Positions 1 to 10,432 of a stretch of DNA of 64,000 nt are shown here, piece by piece (position 1 is the first letter of the stretch; the number at the start of each line of letters is the position of its first letter). Below the pieces are notes generated by a model. That model was not told the DNA's origin. It saw only the letters and a list, made by a program, of their open reading frames with translations, and did not search any database. Source of the DNA: Planctomycetota bacterium (GTDB lineage Bacteria > Planctomycetota > B15-G4); assembly GCA_029259715.1 (NCBI GenBank), contig JAJDEP010000005.1, forward strand, positions 597,833 through 661,832. Direction: 5' to 3'. Both the position numbers and the translations under genes were made by a program.

Positions 1-1501
1 CGCCGCCCGGGACGAAGCTCAAGCCATGATCCGCCAGCACCACGAGCAGCGTGCGGTCGCCGCGCCCCGCCTGCTCCAGTCGGTCGAGAAGCCGCCCGAG
101 CAGCCGGTCCGTGGCGCCCAGTTGCAGCAGGTGACGCTGCCAGGCGAGGTGCACCCGGTCGGGGTCCTGGTCCCAGCGCCCTTCCCGTTGCCCGCGCGTG
201 ACCGTGACGCCGTCCCGCGCCAGGCGTCGCCCCGACGGCAGGTGTTCCCAGGGCTGGTGCGGCAGCAACACATGCAGGAAGGCGAAGAGTGGTGGCTCGT
301 CGTCACCCTTGCCGGCCACGGGCAGAGCGTCGATGAAGTCCTCGAACAATTCGGAATGGTCGAGACCCTGCAGCGCGCCCAGGCGACGCACGATCCACCC
401 GTCCGCCGTGTCGGCGCCCGCGAGGAACCCGGCCGGCCCGGTGTCGATGGCCGGCAGCGACGAGGACCAGGCGGCCGGCAGGGTGCGGTGCGCCCACACC
501 ACGGCCATGTCGACGGCCAGCACCGCGAGCGTGGCAGCGGAAGAGCGGCCCTCGCGGTCCTCGACCAGGTCTCGGTGCCCGGCGCCGGCCGCGGTGTCCG
601 GGCGGAACAGGTCCGTCACCGGCTCGGCGACGAGCAAGCGGTGTCGGGGCGCGAGCCACGCGAACAGGTTGCCCGGATGGTCGACCGCCACGGGCAGGCG
701 CGAGGGATCGTCGGGGGCCCGCCCGCTGAGGATGGCCGGCAGGGCCTGGGCGGTCTGGTCATGGGACGCCGTGGCGTTGCGATACCAGGTCGAAGTGGCG
801 GCCAGGCGCGCGAAGGCGGGGAAGAGCGTCGCGTCGATGCCCCCGTCGGCGGCCAGCAGCGAATCGAGGGGCAGTTCGTCCAGGACCACGAGCACCACGT
901 CGAGATCGGCGCCGGCGCCCACGTGGGCGGTCACCGCACTCGACGCGGTGTCCCAGCTCCCGCTGCGTTCGTCCCCGAAGGCCAGGCGCGAGACGCCGGG
1001 CCGGGTCAGGAAGACCATGGGCACCACGAGGGTGCCGGCCGCGAGCAGGGTCAGGAGCAGCGACGCCGGCGCCCAGCGCAGGGCCAGCCCCACCAGCAGC
1101 ACGCCGACGAGCCCGCACAGCCCCACGGCCGCCAGCGGTGCGGCGGCGAGCGCGTCACCGCCGGGCAGCGCGCCCACGAGCGGCAACAGCAGCGCGGCGA
1201 GCAACACCACGCACACGACGCCGTGCACCGGCGAGCGCACGCGGGCGCCGAACAGGCCCGACGACTCGACCACGGCCGCCAGCAGCAGCGGCAGGCCCAG
1301 GCTCAGGCCGAACGCCACTCCGACCAGCCGCCCCCCGCCGATCCCCCGGGCCACAAGACCCGCTGCGTCGCGGCCGAAGGCCTGGAGGATGGGCTCGGCC
1401 ACCGCCAGGGACCAGAGTCCCGTGATCCAGGCGAGGCGCCGAACGAGGTTGAGCTCGACGTTGACCGCCCGGCGCGGCCTAGCCGCATTCCGTGAAGCCA
1501 C
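1..1501 (-). CDS. Membrane sulfatase-superfamily hydrolase/transferase, 3' end beyond window
   Basis: This frame stays open to the left edge, so the C-terminus is missing. The N-terminal part has several hydrophobic stretches (Leu/Val/Ala-rich, about residues 20-150) typical of polytopic members. It is followed by an extracytoplasmic alkaline-phosphatase-like domain. Family landmarks visible are the metal-binding strand VVLVVLDELP, the nucleophile region HDQTAQALP with a candidate catalytic Thr, PHQPW, and the distal LADHG metal-ligand motif. This resembles LtaS/phosphoethanolamine-transferase/sulfatase-like envelope enzymes; the substrate cannot be told. No ATG was found: the GTG at 1501 overlaps the nrdJb stop by 23 nt, and a later GTG/TTG start is possible. 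The last gene seen in the nrdJ transcription unit, probably co-transcribed. The opposite strand is open for long stretches but encodes nothing recognisable. Confidence 0.72.
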   Translation of the reverse strand, partial: MASRNAARPRRAVNVELNLVRRLAWITGLWSLAVAEPILQAFGRDAAGLVARGIGGGRLVGVAFGLSLGLPLLLAAVVESSGLFGARVRSPVHGVVCVVLLAALLLPLVGALPGGDALAAAPLAAVGLCGLVGVLLVGLALRWAPASLLLTLLAAGTLVVPMVFLTRPGVSRLAFGDERSGSWDTASSAVTAHVGAGADLDVVLVVLDELPLDSLLAADGGIDATLFPAFARLAATSTWYRNATASHDQTAQALPAILSGRAPDDPSRLPVAVDHPGNLFAWLAPRHRLLVAEPVTDLFRPDTAAGAGHRDLVEDREGRSSAATLAVLAVDMAVVWAHRTLPAAWSSSLPAIDTGPAGFLAGADTADGWIVRRLGALQGLDHSELFEDFIDALPVAGKGDDEPPLFAFLHVLLPHQPWEHLPSGRRLARDGVTVTRGQREGRWDQDPDRVHLAWQRHLLQLGATDRLLGRLLDRLEQAGRGDRTLLVVLADHGLSFVPGG

Positions 1502-2552
1502 ACGAGTAGCACTTCACGCAGCCTTCTTCGTAGGCCAACTGGCTGCCGCAATCGCGACAGGCGCCCTGCACCACGCGGCTCTCGCGTCCGCCGGCCTTGT
1601 GCCCGCCGCCCTGGGTCTGGGGCCGTGAAGACGCCGGGCCGGAGGCGGCCAGGGCCGCCGTGAGATCGCGACGCTCGGCGTGCAGGTCCTTGGGCGGCGC
1701 GGCGTCTTCAGCCGTGCCGGCGCCGCCGGGATCGACGGGCGATGCGTCGCCGAGGCCCGCATCCAAACGTCCCTGCTGGGCCACGTGATACTTCTCGAGG
1801 GCCTTGCCGATGCCGTCGGCGCACGAGCTGATCTTGCCGTCCTCGCCCCAGGCCGGGCGATGACAGGAGATGCCCTTGAGCTGCTTGATGAGCGGCTCGA
1901 TGGACGCCCCGCAGCGCAGCGAGTAGGAGATCAACCGGCCGATGGCCTCGTTCTGCGAGGCCGCACAACCGCCGGCCTTGCCCATGTGGTTGAAGAGTTC
2001 GAAGGGGCGGCCCGTCTCGTCCTCGTTGACGGTGATGTACAGGTTCCCGCAGCCCGTGTTCACGCGCATGGTGTGGCCCACGGTGACGGCGGGCCGGCGT
2101 CGCGGCGCGAGACCGTCTTCGCCCGTCGCGTCGGCCACCCCACCCGCCATGGGCGGCGGCTCGGCCACCGCCAACAGCTGCCGGATCACCTTCTCGTGGC
2201 GCAGTCGCGGCGCGACCTTCTCGGCGTAGAAGCGCTCGAGGCCCTCCGCCAGACGCTGGGCCAGCGGCGCGAGCTCGCCCTCCTGGGTCTCGAGATACAG
2301 GCGCGTGGCCTCGTGCTGCTCGCAGGCCGAGACCAGCTGGGCCACCGCGTCGTTCTCACCGCCCACGACGCCGTCCCAGTCCACCTCGCGATAGGCCATG
2401 ACGACGGTCGCCGCCCGGTCCTTCGCCGTCTCACTGCCGAGCGGATCGCCGCCCACGGCGCCGCTCCCCGTCTGCCCGCCCTTCGCGTCCGCCAATTGCG
2501 CCTCCCCCGGGACCGCCACGGGTCCCAACTCCGGTTCCATTTTCTGGATCAT
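1479..2552 (-). CDS. nrdJb: Class II ribonucleotide reductase C-terminal subunit (TSCPD plus Cys-rich tail)
   Basis: About 357 aa. Residues ~155-258 form the TSCPD domain normally fused to the C-terminal half of B12-dependent reductases (HTMRVNTGCGNLYITVNED; FNHMGKAGGCAASQNEAIG). The last 26 residues hold six cysteines, two CxxC pairs plus the terminal CGFTECG. That is the usual swinging Cys tail of NrdJ, which re-reduces the active-site disulfide. The first ~150 residues are not recognised. The gene lies 70 nt after nrdJa and supplies exactly the parts nrdJa lacks, so the two products should act together. A split into NrdJa/NrdJb is known from Pseudomonas aeruginosa. I chose the ATG at 2552 because it follows the nrdJa stop. 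Its SD is weak, and the ATG at 2540 is an alternative. Confidence 0.85.
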   Translation of the reverse strand: MIQKMEPELGPVAVPGEAQLADAKGGQTGSGAVGGDPLGSETAKDRAATVVMAYREVDWDGVVGGENDAVAQLVSACEQHEATRLYLETQEGELAPLAQRLAEGLERFYAEKVAPRLRHEKVIRQLLAVAEPPPMAGGVADATGEDGLAPRRRPAVTVGHTMRVNTGCGNLYITVNEDETGRPFELFNHMGKAGGCAASQNEAIGRLISYSLRCGASIEPLIKQLKGISCHRPAWGEDGKISSCADGIGKALEKYHVAQQGRLDAGLGDASPVDPGGAGTAEDAAPPKDLHAERRDLTAALAASGPASSRPQTQGGGHKAGGRESRVVQGACRDCGSQLAYEEGCVKCYSCGFTECG

Positions 2553-2622
2553 CGTCGCGTTTCTCGCGCGCCGCCGCGTGACGAGCGGGCCTCTCGGGCC
2601 CTCCCGTCCGCGGCGAACGCCG

Positions 2623-4665
<2,043 letters not shown>

Positions 4666-4742
4666 CTCGTCTCCCTCCCGGCTGTGATGCCCGTTTTGCG
4701 TGCCTCGAGGCCCAAACCGCATGTCGGGCCGCCACCGACCCG

Positions 4743-4789
4743 CCCCCACGCATGGGGGCCTCGTTCGACAGCGCCCCTAGATATAGGGG
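4743..4789 (-). promoter_or_regulatory. Tandem NrdR-like boxes upstream of nrdJa
   Basis: There are two 16-bp imperfect palindromes, at 4774-4789 (minus strand CCCCTATATCTAGGGG) and 4743-4758 (CCCCCATGCGTGGGGG). Each mismatches its inverse at only two central positions. Their starts are exactly 31 bp apart with a 15-bp linker, the three-helical-turn spacing known for paired NrdR sites before nrd genes. The distal box keeps the central TATAT typical of NrdR sites; the proximal one has diverged in the centre. Inference: the ATP/dATP-sensing repressor NrdR controls nrdJab here. Confidence 0.72.
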
Positions 4790-4806
4790 GTCGCGGCGCA
4801 CTTCAA
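4779..4806 (-). promoter_or_regulatory. Possible nrdJa promoter overlapping the distal NrdR-like box
   Basis: On the minus strand TTGAAG (4801-4806) is followed by TATATCTA inside the distal box. The spacing is 15 bp to TATATC or 17 bp to TATCTA. The match to sigma70 elements is modest. Overlap of the -10 region with an NrdR box is common at nrd promoters and would explain repression. Confidence 0.38.
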
Positions 4807-4850
4807 GTCAGCTTTCCACAAAACCGCATCCGACTTGCAACTCACCTGGA

Positions 4851-4869
4851 GCAGGCCCGCCAGGCCTGC
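4851..4869 (-). terminator. Stem-loop between murB and nrdJa
   Basis: A perfect 7-bp inverted repeat (GCAGGCC / GGCCTGC) with a 5-nt loop lies about 95 nt after the murB stop and before the nrdJa control region. It may end the dcw transcript, but no U-tract follows on either strand, so intrinsic termination is uncertain. Confidence 0.35.
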
Positions 4870-4961
4870 ACCCTCCGCCATCGGGATCCATTGTGCGGCA
4901 GAGGCGGGATGGGCGCAACGGGTGCGGCTCGCGCTCCCGGGCCGGGCACCAGCGCTCGGTC

Positions 4962-5906
4962 TCAGCCCTCCTGGGCGGCTGCCACGGGGCCCCAGAGTTC
5001 GACTTCGAGGGAGAGTTCATCACCGCCCGCAGCGCGCACACGGCGGCGCACAAGCTCCACCAGGGCGGACACGTCGGCCGCCGTGGCGCCGCCTGCGTTG
5101 AGGAAGAAGTTGGCGTGCCGCTCGCTCACCCGGGCGCCGCCCACGCTCAGGCCCTTGCACCCGGCCGCATCGATGAGCCGACTCGAGGGCGAGTCTTCGG
5201 TGTTGCGGAACATGCAGCCGGCGCTGCGCGCCGCCAGGGGCTGGCTTGAGCGCTTGGCCTGCAGGACCTCGGCCACCCGGGCCTCGACGACGGCGGGCGC
5301 CTCCGGGGTGAGCTGCAGCACCACATCGACCAGGGTGGCGCCGCGGTGTTTCGCGTCCAGCCCCTCGCCGCCCTTGAAGACCGACGTGCGGTAGCCGAAG
5401 TCCCCCGGTCCCAGGGCGATCTCCTGGGCCTGACCGTCGGCATCCACGATGGTGGCGGACACGACGCGCTCACCGATCCAGCCCATGCTGCCGCCGGCAT
5501 TGCCGTGCACGGCTCCGCCCACCGTGCCGGGGATGCCCACCAGGCCCTCCGTGCCGGAGAGTCCCTGGCGCTGACACAGGCTCACCAGGCGGGCCAGCGA
5601 CGCCCCCGCGTCGGCCCGCAGCGCGTACTCCACTTCGCCGTGGTGATAGATGCCCCGCAGCAGGTGCGTGTGGATCACGACCTCGTCCACCCCGGCATCG
5701 CTGATGAGCAGGTTGCTGCCCTGCCCCAGCAGGCGGAACGGGAGCTTCGCAGCCTGCAACGCCGCGACGACGACGATGAGCTCACGCCGGTCGCGAGGCT
5801 CGATCAGGAACGGCGTCGTGCCGCCGATACCGAACGTCGTGCGCGGCCCGAGCGGCTCAGCCTCAGTGACAAGGAACCCCGTGCGCAAGACTTCCGGCAA
5901 GTCCAT
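4962..5906 (-). CDS. murB: UDP-N-acetylenolpyruvoylglucosamine reductase
   Basis: A 314-aa FAD enzyme reducing UDP-GlcNAc-enolpyruvate to UDP-MurNAc with NADPH in the cytoplasm, the second committed step of peptidoglycan precursor synthesis. FAD-binding signatures are GQGSNLL (61-67) and GIPGTVGGAVHGNAG (124-138), followed by YRTS (172-175). The proton-donor position, Ser in E. coli, is Cys231 here (SAGCMFRN), a variant I believe occurs naturally in several lineages. It is the last dcw gene. The start overlaps the murC 3' end by 44 nt, and ATG is the first codon that preserves the usual N-terminus. ftsQ, ftsA and ftsZ, which often follow murB, are absent. Confidence 0.95.
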   Translation of the reverse strand: MDLPEVLRTGFLVTEAEPLGPRTTFGIGGTTPFLIEPRDRRELIVVVAALQAAKLPFRLLGQGSNLLISDAGVDEVVIHTHLLRGIYHHGEVEYALRADAGASLARLVSLCQRQGLSGTEGLVGIPGTVGGAVHGNAGGSMGWIGERVVSATIVDADGQAQEIALGPGDFGYRTSVFKGGEGLDAKHRGATLVDVVLQLTPEAPAVVEARVAEVLQAKRSSQPLAARSAGCMFRNTEDSPSSRLIDAAGCKGLSVGGARVSERHANFFLNAGGATAADVSALVELVRRRVRAAGGDELSLEVELWGPVAAAQEG

Positions 5907-7251
5907 CGATGTCGCCAGCTCCCATGACCAGGCAGACGTCGTCGGGCCGCAAGGCCGTCAGCACGGCTGCGGTGGCGTCGGACGCGGGGCCCACCCGATG
6001 CACGGAGGCTTCACCGGCAGCGGCCGCCAGCCGCGCCCCGGTGTCCTCCGCCCGCTCGGGATGGGCATCCCGGGCCACGAAGATATCGCACAGCAGCAGT
6101 TCATCGAAACGCCCGAAGGCATCGGCAAAGCCCTGCAGGAAGCTCTCGGTGCGGCTGACCTGGTGCGGCTGGTAGACGCCCACGAGCCGGCGCCCCGGAT
6201 AGCGGGCCCGAACGGCCGCCGCCGAGGCCTCCACCTCCTCGGGGTGATGGGCGAAGTCGTCGATGATCACAGCCTGCCCCCCGTCGACGTCCACCGAGCC
6301 CAGCGTCTGCAGCCGCCGGGCCACGCCGGAGCAGGTCTCGACGTGCGGCAGCAACAGCGCCGGGTCGATGCCCACGAGGGCCGCGGCCGCCAGCGCTGCC
6401 AGGAGGTTGTCGAGGTTGTGTCGGCCCAGCAGCGGGCAGCGGAACGTGCCCAGGCTGCGCTCTCCGGCGTCGACGACCACGCGGCCGGAGTAGCCCGCGG
6501 CGTCCTCGACGATGTCGGCGAGGGCCATGTCCACGCCGAGCCGCAGCGTGGTCGTGCCGGCCGGCGCCGCTTGCGCCACCTCCTCGGGTACGGCGCCCCC
6601 CAGGACCAGTCCGCCGCCAGGCGGGACCTGGCCCGCGAAGCGCGCGAAGGCCGCGGTCACGCCGGCCTCGTCGCCGAACCAGTCGAGGTGGTCGGCGGCC
6701 ACGCACAGCACCACGCCCACCTGGAAGGGCAGGTGCAGGAACGAGTCGTCGTATTCACAGGCCTCGACCACGAAGGGCGCATGCGGGTCGCCCCAATGGG
6801 CCGAGCCCGGAAGGGTCAGGGGCCGCCCGCCGACGACCCAACCCGGCGCCAACCCCGAGGCCTGCAGCAGGTGGGCCAGCAGGGCCGTGGTGGTCGTCTT
6901 GCCGTGGGTCCCGGCGATGGCGATCCCTGGGCGACCGCGCAGCAAGGCGCCCACGGCCTCGCTGTACTTGACCACGGGGATCCCGGCGTCGCGTCCGGCC
7001 TGCAGCTCGGGGTTGTCGTCCGGCACCGCGGCCGAGTGCACGATCAGGTCGGCGCCCTGGGCCCAGGTCGCGTCGTGCTCCTCGTGCACCACCACGCCGT
7101 GGGTCCGCAACGCCTTGAGCATGTCGGACGGGGTGCGGTCGCTGCCCGAGACCTTGTGGCCCTCGTCGGCGAGCAACACCGCCAGACCCGAGAGTCCCCC
7201 ACCGGCCACGCCGACCATGTGCACCCGGGGCGGAAAGCGCGGCACGCTCAT
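5863..7251 (-). CDS. murC: UDP-N-acetylmuramate--L-alanine ligase
   Basis: A 462-aa Mur ligase adding L-Ala to UDP-MurNAc with ATP. The N-terminal nucleotide-binding fold shows GVAGGGLSGLA near residue 14. The ATP loop is GTHGKTTTT (114-122), and the central domain has the ADHLDWFGD segment. The C-terminal domain carries DDFAHHPEE and a YQPHQVSRT segment typical of MurC. Length is standard. The ATG at 7251 overlaps the murG stop as ATGA, so translation is probably coupled. It runs 44 nt into murB. Confidence 0.96.
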   Translation of the reverse strand: MSVPRFPPRVHMVGVAGGGLSGLAVLLADEGHKVSGSDRTPSDMLKALRTHGVVVHEEHDATWAQGADLIVHSAAVPDDNPELQAGRDAGIPVVKYSEAVGALLRGRPGIAIAGTHGKTTTTALLAHLLQASGLAPGWVVGGRPLTLPGSAHWGDPHAPFVVEACEYDDSFLHLPFQVGVVLCVAADHLDWFGDEAGVTAAFARFAGQVPPGGGLVLGGAVPEEVAQAAPAGTTTLRLGVDMALADIVEDAAGYSGRVVVDAGERSLGTFRCPLLGRHNLDNLLAALAAAALVGIDPALLLPHVETCSGVARRLQTLGSVDVDGGQAVIIDDFAHHPEEVEASAAAVRARYPGRRLVGVYQPHQVSRTESFLQGFADAFGRFDELLLCDIFVARDAHPERAEDTGARLAAAAGEASVHRVGPASDATAAVLTALRPDDVCLVMGAGDIDGLAGSLAHGVPCH

Positions 7252-8381
7252 GCCGACGGCTCCACGCCCACGACCAGGGCGGCCGGCACCTCGACGGCCC
7301 GTCGCACGGGGCGGGGCTCGGCGCCCGAGGCCCGCACGATCACGTCCGCCACCTGTCGCGCGGCATCGGGGCGAGCCGTGCGTCGCGCAGCTGCCGCCAT
7401 GGCCGGCAGGCGATCGAGCGCGGCACACAGCAGGCCCGGCACGGTAGCGCTGCCCGTCGGGTCCTCGCCCGGGACGAGCAGCGCGCCTCCCTCGAGGACC
7501 AGCGCCATGGCGTTGGCCCGTTGATGCCGATCCGCGTGGTGGGGATAGGCCACCAGCACCGACGGCGTGCCGGTCAACGAGAGCTCGGCCACCGTGCCCG
7601 CGCCCGCCCGGCAGACGGCGACGTCCGCCAACGAGTACGCGGCCGACATGTCGTCGAGGAAGGGCAGCGCCACCACGGGCACGTCGGAGTTCTGCGCCTC
7701 CGGCGGGGAACCGTCGGGGGCGGTTCGGCCGCCGGTCAGGTGCAGCACCTGCCAGGCGTCGCCGCTGGTCTCGAGCACCGTGCACAGGGGCGAGAGCAGC
7801 TGGTTCAGGTCGCGGGCGCCTTGACTGCCGCCCATGAGCAACAGCGTGCGCCGATCCGGTGCGAGGCCCAGGCGACGCGCCGCAGTGCCCCGCTCGAGGC
7901 GCGGCATGGGGCTGGAGGGATGCCCGGTCACCTGGGTCGTGCGGCGCCCCCGGGGCATCTCCGCACCGGCGAAGGAGAGGCACACATGGTCGACGCGCCG
8001 ATCGAGGCGACGGGCGACGCGACCCGCCCGGGCGTTCTGCTCGATGAGCACCGAGGGTCGCCCGAAGAAGCCGGTCAGCAGCGCCGGGGCCGCGACCCAA
8101 CCGCCGAGCACGACCACCACATCGGGATCGTGCCGTCGGACCGCCGCCCGCCACCGGCTCGTGGCTTCCATCCAGCGACGCAGCCGGGCCACCGACGGGC
8201 GCGGGCTGTCACCGAAGAGCGCCTCGTAAGCGTGCGCGCCCGGCGTGAGCATGGAGCGCTCGACGGCGCGTCCCGCCACCAGGAACACGGATTCGTGGCC
8301 GCGCCGACGCAGCAGATCCGCCACGGCTATGCCGGAGGCCAGGTGTCCCCCGGTTCCGCCGCCCAGGAAGAGCGTTCTCAC
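7248..8381 (-). CDS. murG: Undecaprenyl-diphospho-muramoylpentapeptide GlcNAc transferase
   Basis: A 377-aa peripheral membrane glycosyltransferase (GT28) that converts lipid I to lipid II on the inner leaflet. The N-terminal loop FLGGGTGGH (5-13), the central LLMGGSQGARDLNQLL and the C-terminal CRAGAGTVAELSLTG donor-binding motif are all present. It starts at GTG 8381, overlapping the stop of the LysM gene as GTGA, and ends in an ATGA overlap with murC. In classical clusters murG follows ftsW directly; here the LysM gene is inserted between them. Confidence 0.96.
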   Translation of the reverse strand: MRTLFLGGGTGGHLASGIAVADLLRRRGHESVFLVAGRAVERSMLTPGAHAYEALFGDSPRPSVARLRRWMEATSRWRAAVRRHDPDVVVVLGGWVAAPALLTGFFGRPSVLIEQNARAGRVARRLDRRVDHVCLSFAGAEMPRGRRTTQVTGHPSSPMPRLERGTAARRLGLAPDRRTLLLMGGSQGARDLNQLLSPLCTVLETSGDAWQVLHLTGGRTAPDGSPPEAQNSDVPVVALPFLDDMSAAYSLADVAVCRAGAGTVAELSLTGTPSVLVAYPHHADRHQRANAMALVLEGGALLVPGEDPTGSATVPGLLCAALDRLPAMAAAARRTARPDAARQVADVIVRASGAEPRPVRRAVEVPAALVVGVEPSA

Positions 8382-9223
8382 CGGGCGGGGATGCGCAGCC
8401 GTTGGCCGACCGAGATCGCGTCGGGACTCGACAGGATGTCGCGGTTGGCCTCGAACAGATCATCCAGGAAGCGCACCGACCCCAGCTCCTGCTGCGCGAT
8501 GGTGCCGAGGTTCTCGCCCGCCTTGACCACGTGGAAACGCTCGACACCGACGTCACCGCGGGCCCGCGTCGGCGGCTTGGCCGCCGCGGTCTTCTCCGGC
8601 GGCGGCGCGCTGCCCGCCTTCACCACGATGACCTGACCGATCTGCAACTTGAGCGGGTCGAGGCCGGGGTTGAGCTTGATCAACTGCGGATAGAGCGAGC
8701 TGCTGCCGTAGTAGGTGCGGGCGATGACGCCGAGCGTCTCGCCCTCGCTGATGGTGTGGGTCACGCGCTGACTGGCGACGGTGGCCGTCTCACCCGGCGG
8801 GGGCTTGTACGAACGGGATCCGGGGTAGGCCACCGGCGGCTCGTCCGCCGTGAAGGCCTTGTCGTCGGGCGTGATCGGCTTGATGTGACGCACGACGGGC
8901 AGCTTCTTGCCCGACGGTCGTCCAGTCGACTTCACCGCGGGCTTGCTGCCCTTCGCGGCGGCCAGTGGCTTGACCGCTCCGGCCTTCGATCCGCTCTTGT
9001 CGGCGACCGCCAGCTTGGCCGCGGCGGCGTCCTTCGCCGTCGAGCGGCCCTTGTCGGCCGCGCCGTCGTCGTCGGCGCTCTGGTAGTCGATGCTCAGCGG
9101 CGTCCCCGCGGGCGGCACCAGGGCAGCGACGCCCGGTTCCTCCGTCGTGGTCCAGGCGATGGCGGCGATGAGCCCGGCCACGGCCACGACAGCGAACAAT
9201 CCGTACTTCTCGACTTCGTTCAT
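8378..9223 (-). CDS. Membrane-anchored protein with two LysM domains, inside the dcw cluster
   Basis: A 281-aa protein. Residues ~8-24 form one N-terminal transmembrane helix (GLFAVVAVAGLIAAIAW). A long low-complexity Ala/Lys/Ser/Pro linker of about 120 residues follows. Next come a LysM domain at ~155-200 (HTISEGETLGVIARTYYG) and a second at the C-terminus (FHVVKAGENLGTIAQQELG). LysM modules bind peptidoglycan glycans, so the predicted topology is a periplasmic wall binder tethered to the inner membrane. It overlaps ftsW (ATGA) and murG (GTGA), indicating coupled expression with the lipid II flippase/polymerase-type and MurG steps. I do not know a named ortholog. A divisome scaffold or septal-glycan sensor role is inference. 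Confidence 0.88.
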   Translation of the reverse strand: MNEVEKYGLFAVVAVAGLIAAIAWTTTEEPGVAALVPPAGTPLSIDYQSADDDGAADKGRSTAKDAAAAKLAVADKSGSKAGAVKPLAAAKGSKPAVKSTGRPSGKKLPVVRHIKPITPDDKAFTADEPPVAYPGSRSYKPPPGETATVASQRVTHTISEGETLGVIARTYYGSSSLYPQLIKLNPGLDPLKLQIGQVIVVKAGSAPPPEKTAAAKPPTRARGDVGVERFHVVKAGENLGTIAQQELGSVRFLDDLFEANRDILSSPDAISVGQRLRIPAR

Positions 9224-10422
9224 CCCATCCCCTCCACCACGCGTTCCGCCACCGCCGGGTCTTCCGACGGCACCGGTCGGGACCCGCCCGCCAAGACGGA
9301 GTCCCCAACCGGATCTTCCTCCGGCCGGCGCGACAATCCAAGGAGCAATCCGGCCGAGATGCAGAGCACCAGCCGCGAACTCCCTCCCGCGCTCACGAAG
9401 GGCAGCGGGATGCCCTTGGGAGGCACGGTCCCCGCCACCACCGCCACGTTGGCCAGAGCCTGGACGACCACCTGCATGATCAGCCCGGACCCCACCACCA
9501 GGGCGAAGCGCGAGCGCAGCCCCATCAACAGGCGCACGCCGTGCCACAGGAACACGCCGTACAGCAGCAACACGAGCAGGATGCCCACCAGGCCCAGCTC
9601 CTCGCCGATGATGGCCAAAACGAAGTCGCTCTCGGCCTCGGGCACGAACCCCCACTTGCCCACCGAGGCGCCCAGCCCCGCCCCCCAGATGCCGCCCGAG
9701 GCCAGGGCGGTGAGGCCCTGCGAGACCTGGCTCGTGGGTTCGGGATGCAACCAGAGGTCGATGCGGTGGCTCACGTGGGCGAAGCGGGTCCACCCATAGG
9801 CGGCGGCCCCCAGCAGGCAGGTCAGGAATCCGGCCATCAGGTGCAGCGAGCGGGCCCCGCCCACCCACAGCACCAGCACGGCCATGAACAGCAGGTACAG
9901 CGACGAGCCCAGGTCGGGCTCGATGAGCACCAGTGCGGCCGGGATGGCGGCGATGATCAGGGGCACGAACGCGCCCTCGCGCAGGTTGCGGGTGCGCTCG
10001 CCGGCCGCTGCCATCCACGCGCCGATGAGGATGATCGTCGCGACCCGGGCCAGCTCGCTGGGCTGGAACAGCACCGGTCCGATGACCAGCCAGCGCTGGG
10101 CCTGGTTGATCTCGGGGCCCAGCACCAGCACGAGTCCGAGCAACGCCACGGCCAGCAGCCAGAGCGGGCGCGACAGCCCGAAGAGCAGGCGCGGGCCCAC
10201 CCGGGAGGCCACCAGGAACCCGGCCACGCCCACGCCGAAGCGCACCAGCTGTTTCTGCAGGAACACGAGGTCCTTGCCCCGGTCCATGTGCTTCAGGATG
10301 TCGGCGGAGTAGACCATCACCAGGCCGAGTCCCATCAACGCCAGCATCGACCCGAACAGCCAGCGTCGACTGGCGGCCATCTGGTCCGGGCGGGTGTACG
10401 AGACGGTGCGGGCGGCCTTCAT
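9220..10422 (-). CDS. ftsW: SEDS-family cell division glycosyltransferase FtsW
   Basis: A 400-aa polytopic protein with about ten membrane segments, of the SEDS family that polymerises lipid II with a cognate class B PBP at the septum. Signatures are FQPSELARVA, IEPDLGSS, the extracellular E/D-rich FVPEAESDFVLAIIGEELG and the C-terminal GTVPPKGIPLPFVSAGGSS. The frame is open a further 52 codons upstream inside mraY. I chose ATG 10422 (MKAARTVSY), 10 nt after the mraY stop. murD, which commonly separates mraY and ftsW, is missing. The partner PBP is probably the ftsI product of the same cluster. Confidence 0.95.
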   Translation of the reverse strand: MKAARTVSYTRPDQMAASRRWLFGSMLALMGLGLVMVYSADILKHMDRGKDLVFLQKQLVRFGVGVAGFLVASRVGPRLLFGLSRPLWLLAVALLGLVLVLGPEINQAQRWLVIGPVLFQPSELARVATIILIGAWMAAAGERTRNLREGAFVPLIIAAIPAALVLIEPDLGSSLYLLFMAVLVLWVGGARSLHLMAGFLTCLLGAAAYGWTRFAHVSHRIDLWLHPEPTSQVSQGLTALASGGIWGAGLGASVGKWGFVPEAESDFVLAIIGEELGLVGILLVLLLYGVFLWHGVRLLMGLRSRFALVVGSGLIMQVVVQALANVAVVAGTVPPKGIPLPFVSAGGSSRLVLCISAGLLLGLSRRPEEDPVGDSVLAGGSRPVPSEDPAVAERVVEGMG

Positions 10423-10432
10423 GGGGCGCCCG

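Noticed and set aside
26..1628. Two long plus-strand frames opposite the sulfatase-family gene
   Set aside because: Their translations are Arg/Gln/His/Pro-rich with no recognisable motif, whereas the minus strand encodes a continuous sulfatase-like protein with catalytic motifs. They are GC-driven shadows.
4666..4749. 28-residue N-terminal extension of nrdJa from GTG 4749
   Set aside because: It starts inside an NrdR-like palindrome, has no SD and no family similarity; the TTG at 4665 has a strong SD.
4666..4961. Cobalamin riboswitch upstream of nrdJa
   Set aside because: I looked for a B12-box-like segment and the expected multi-stem layout and found none. A covariance search would be needed to be certain.
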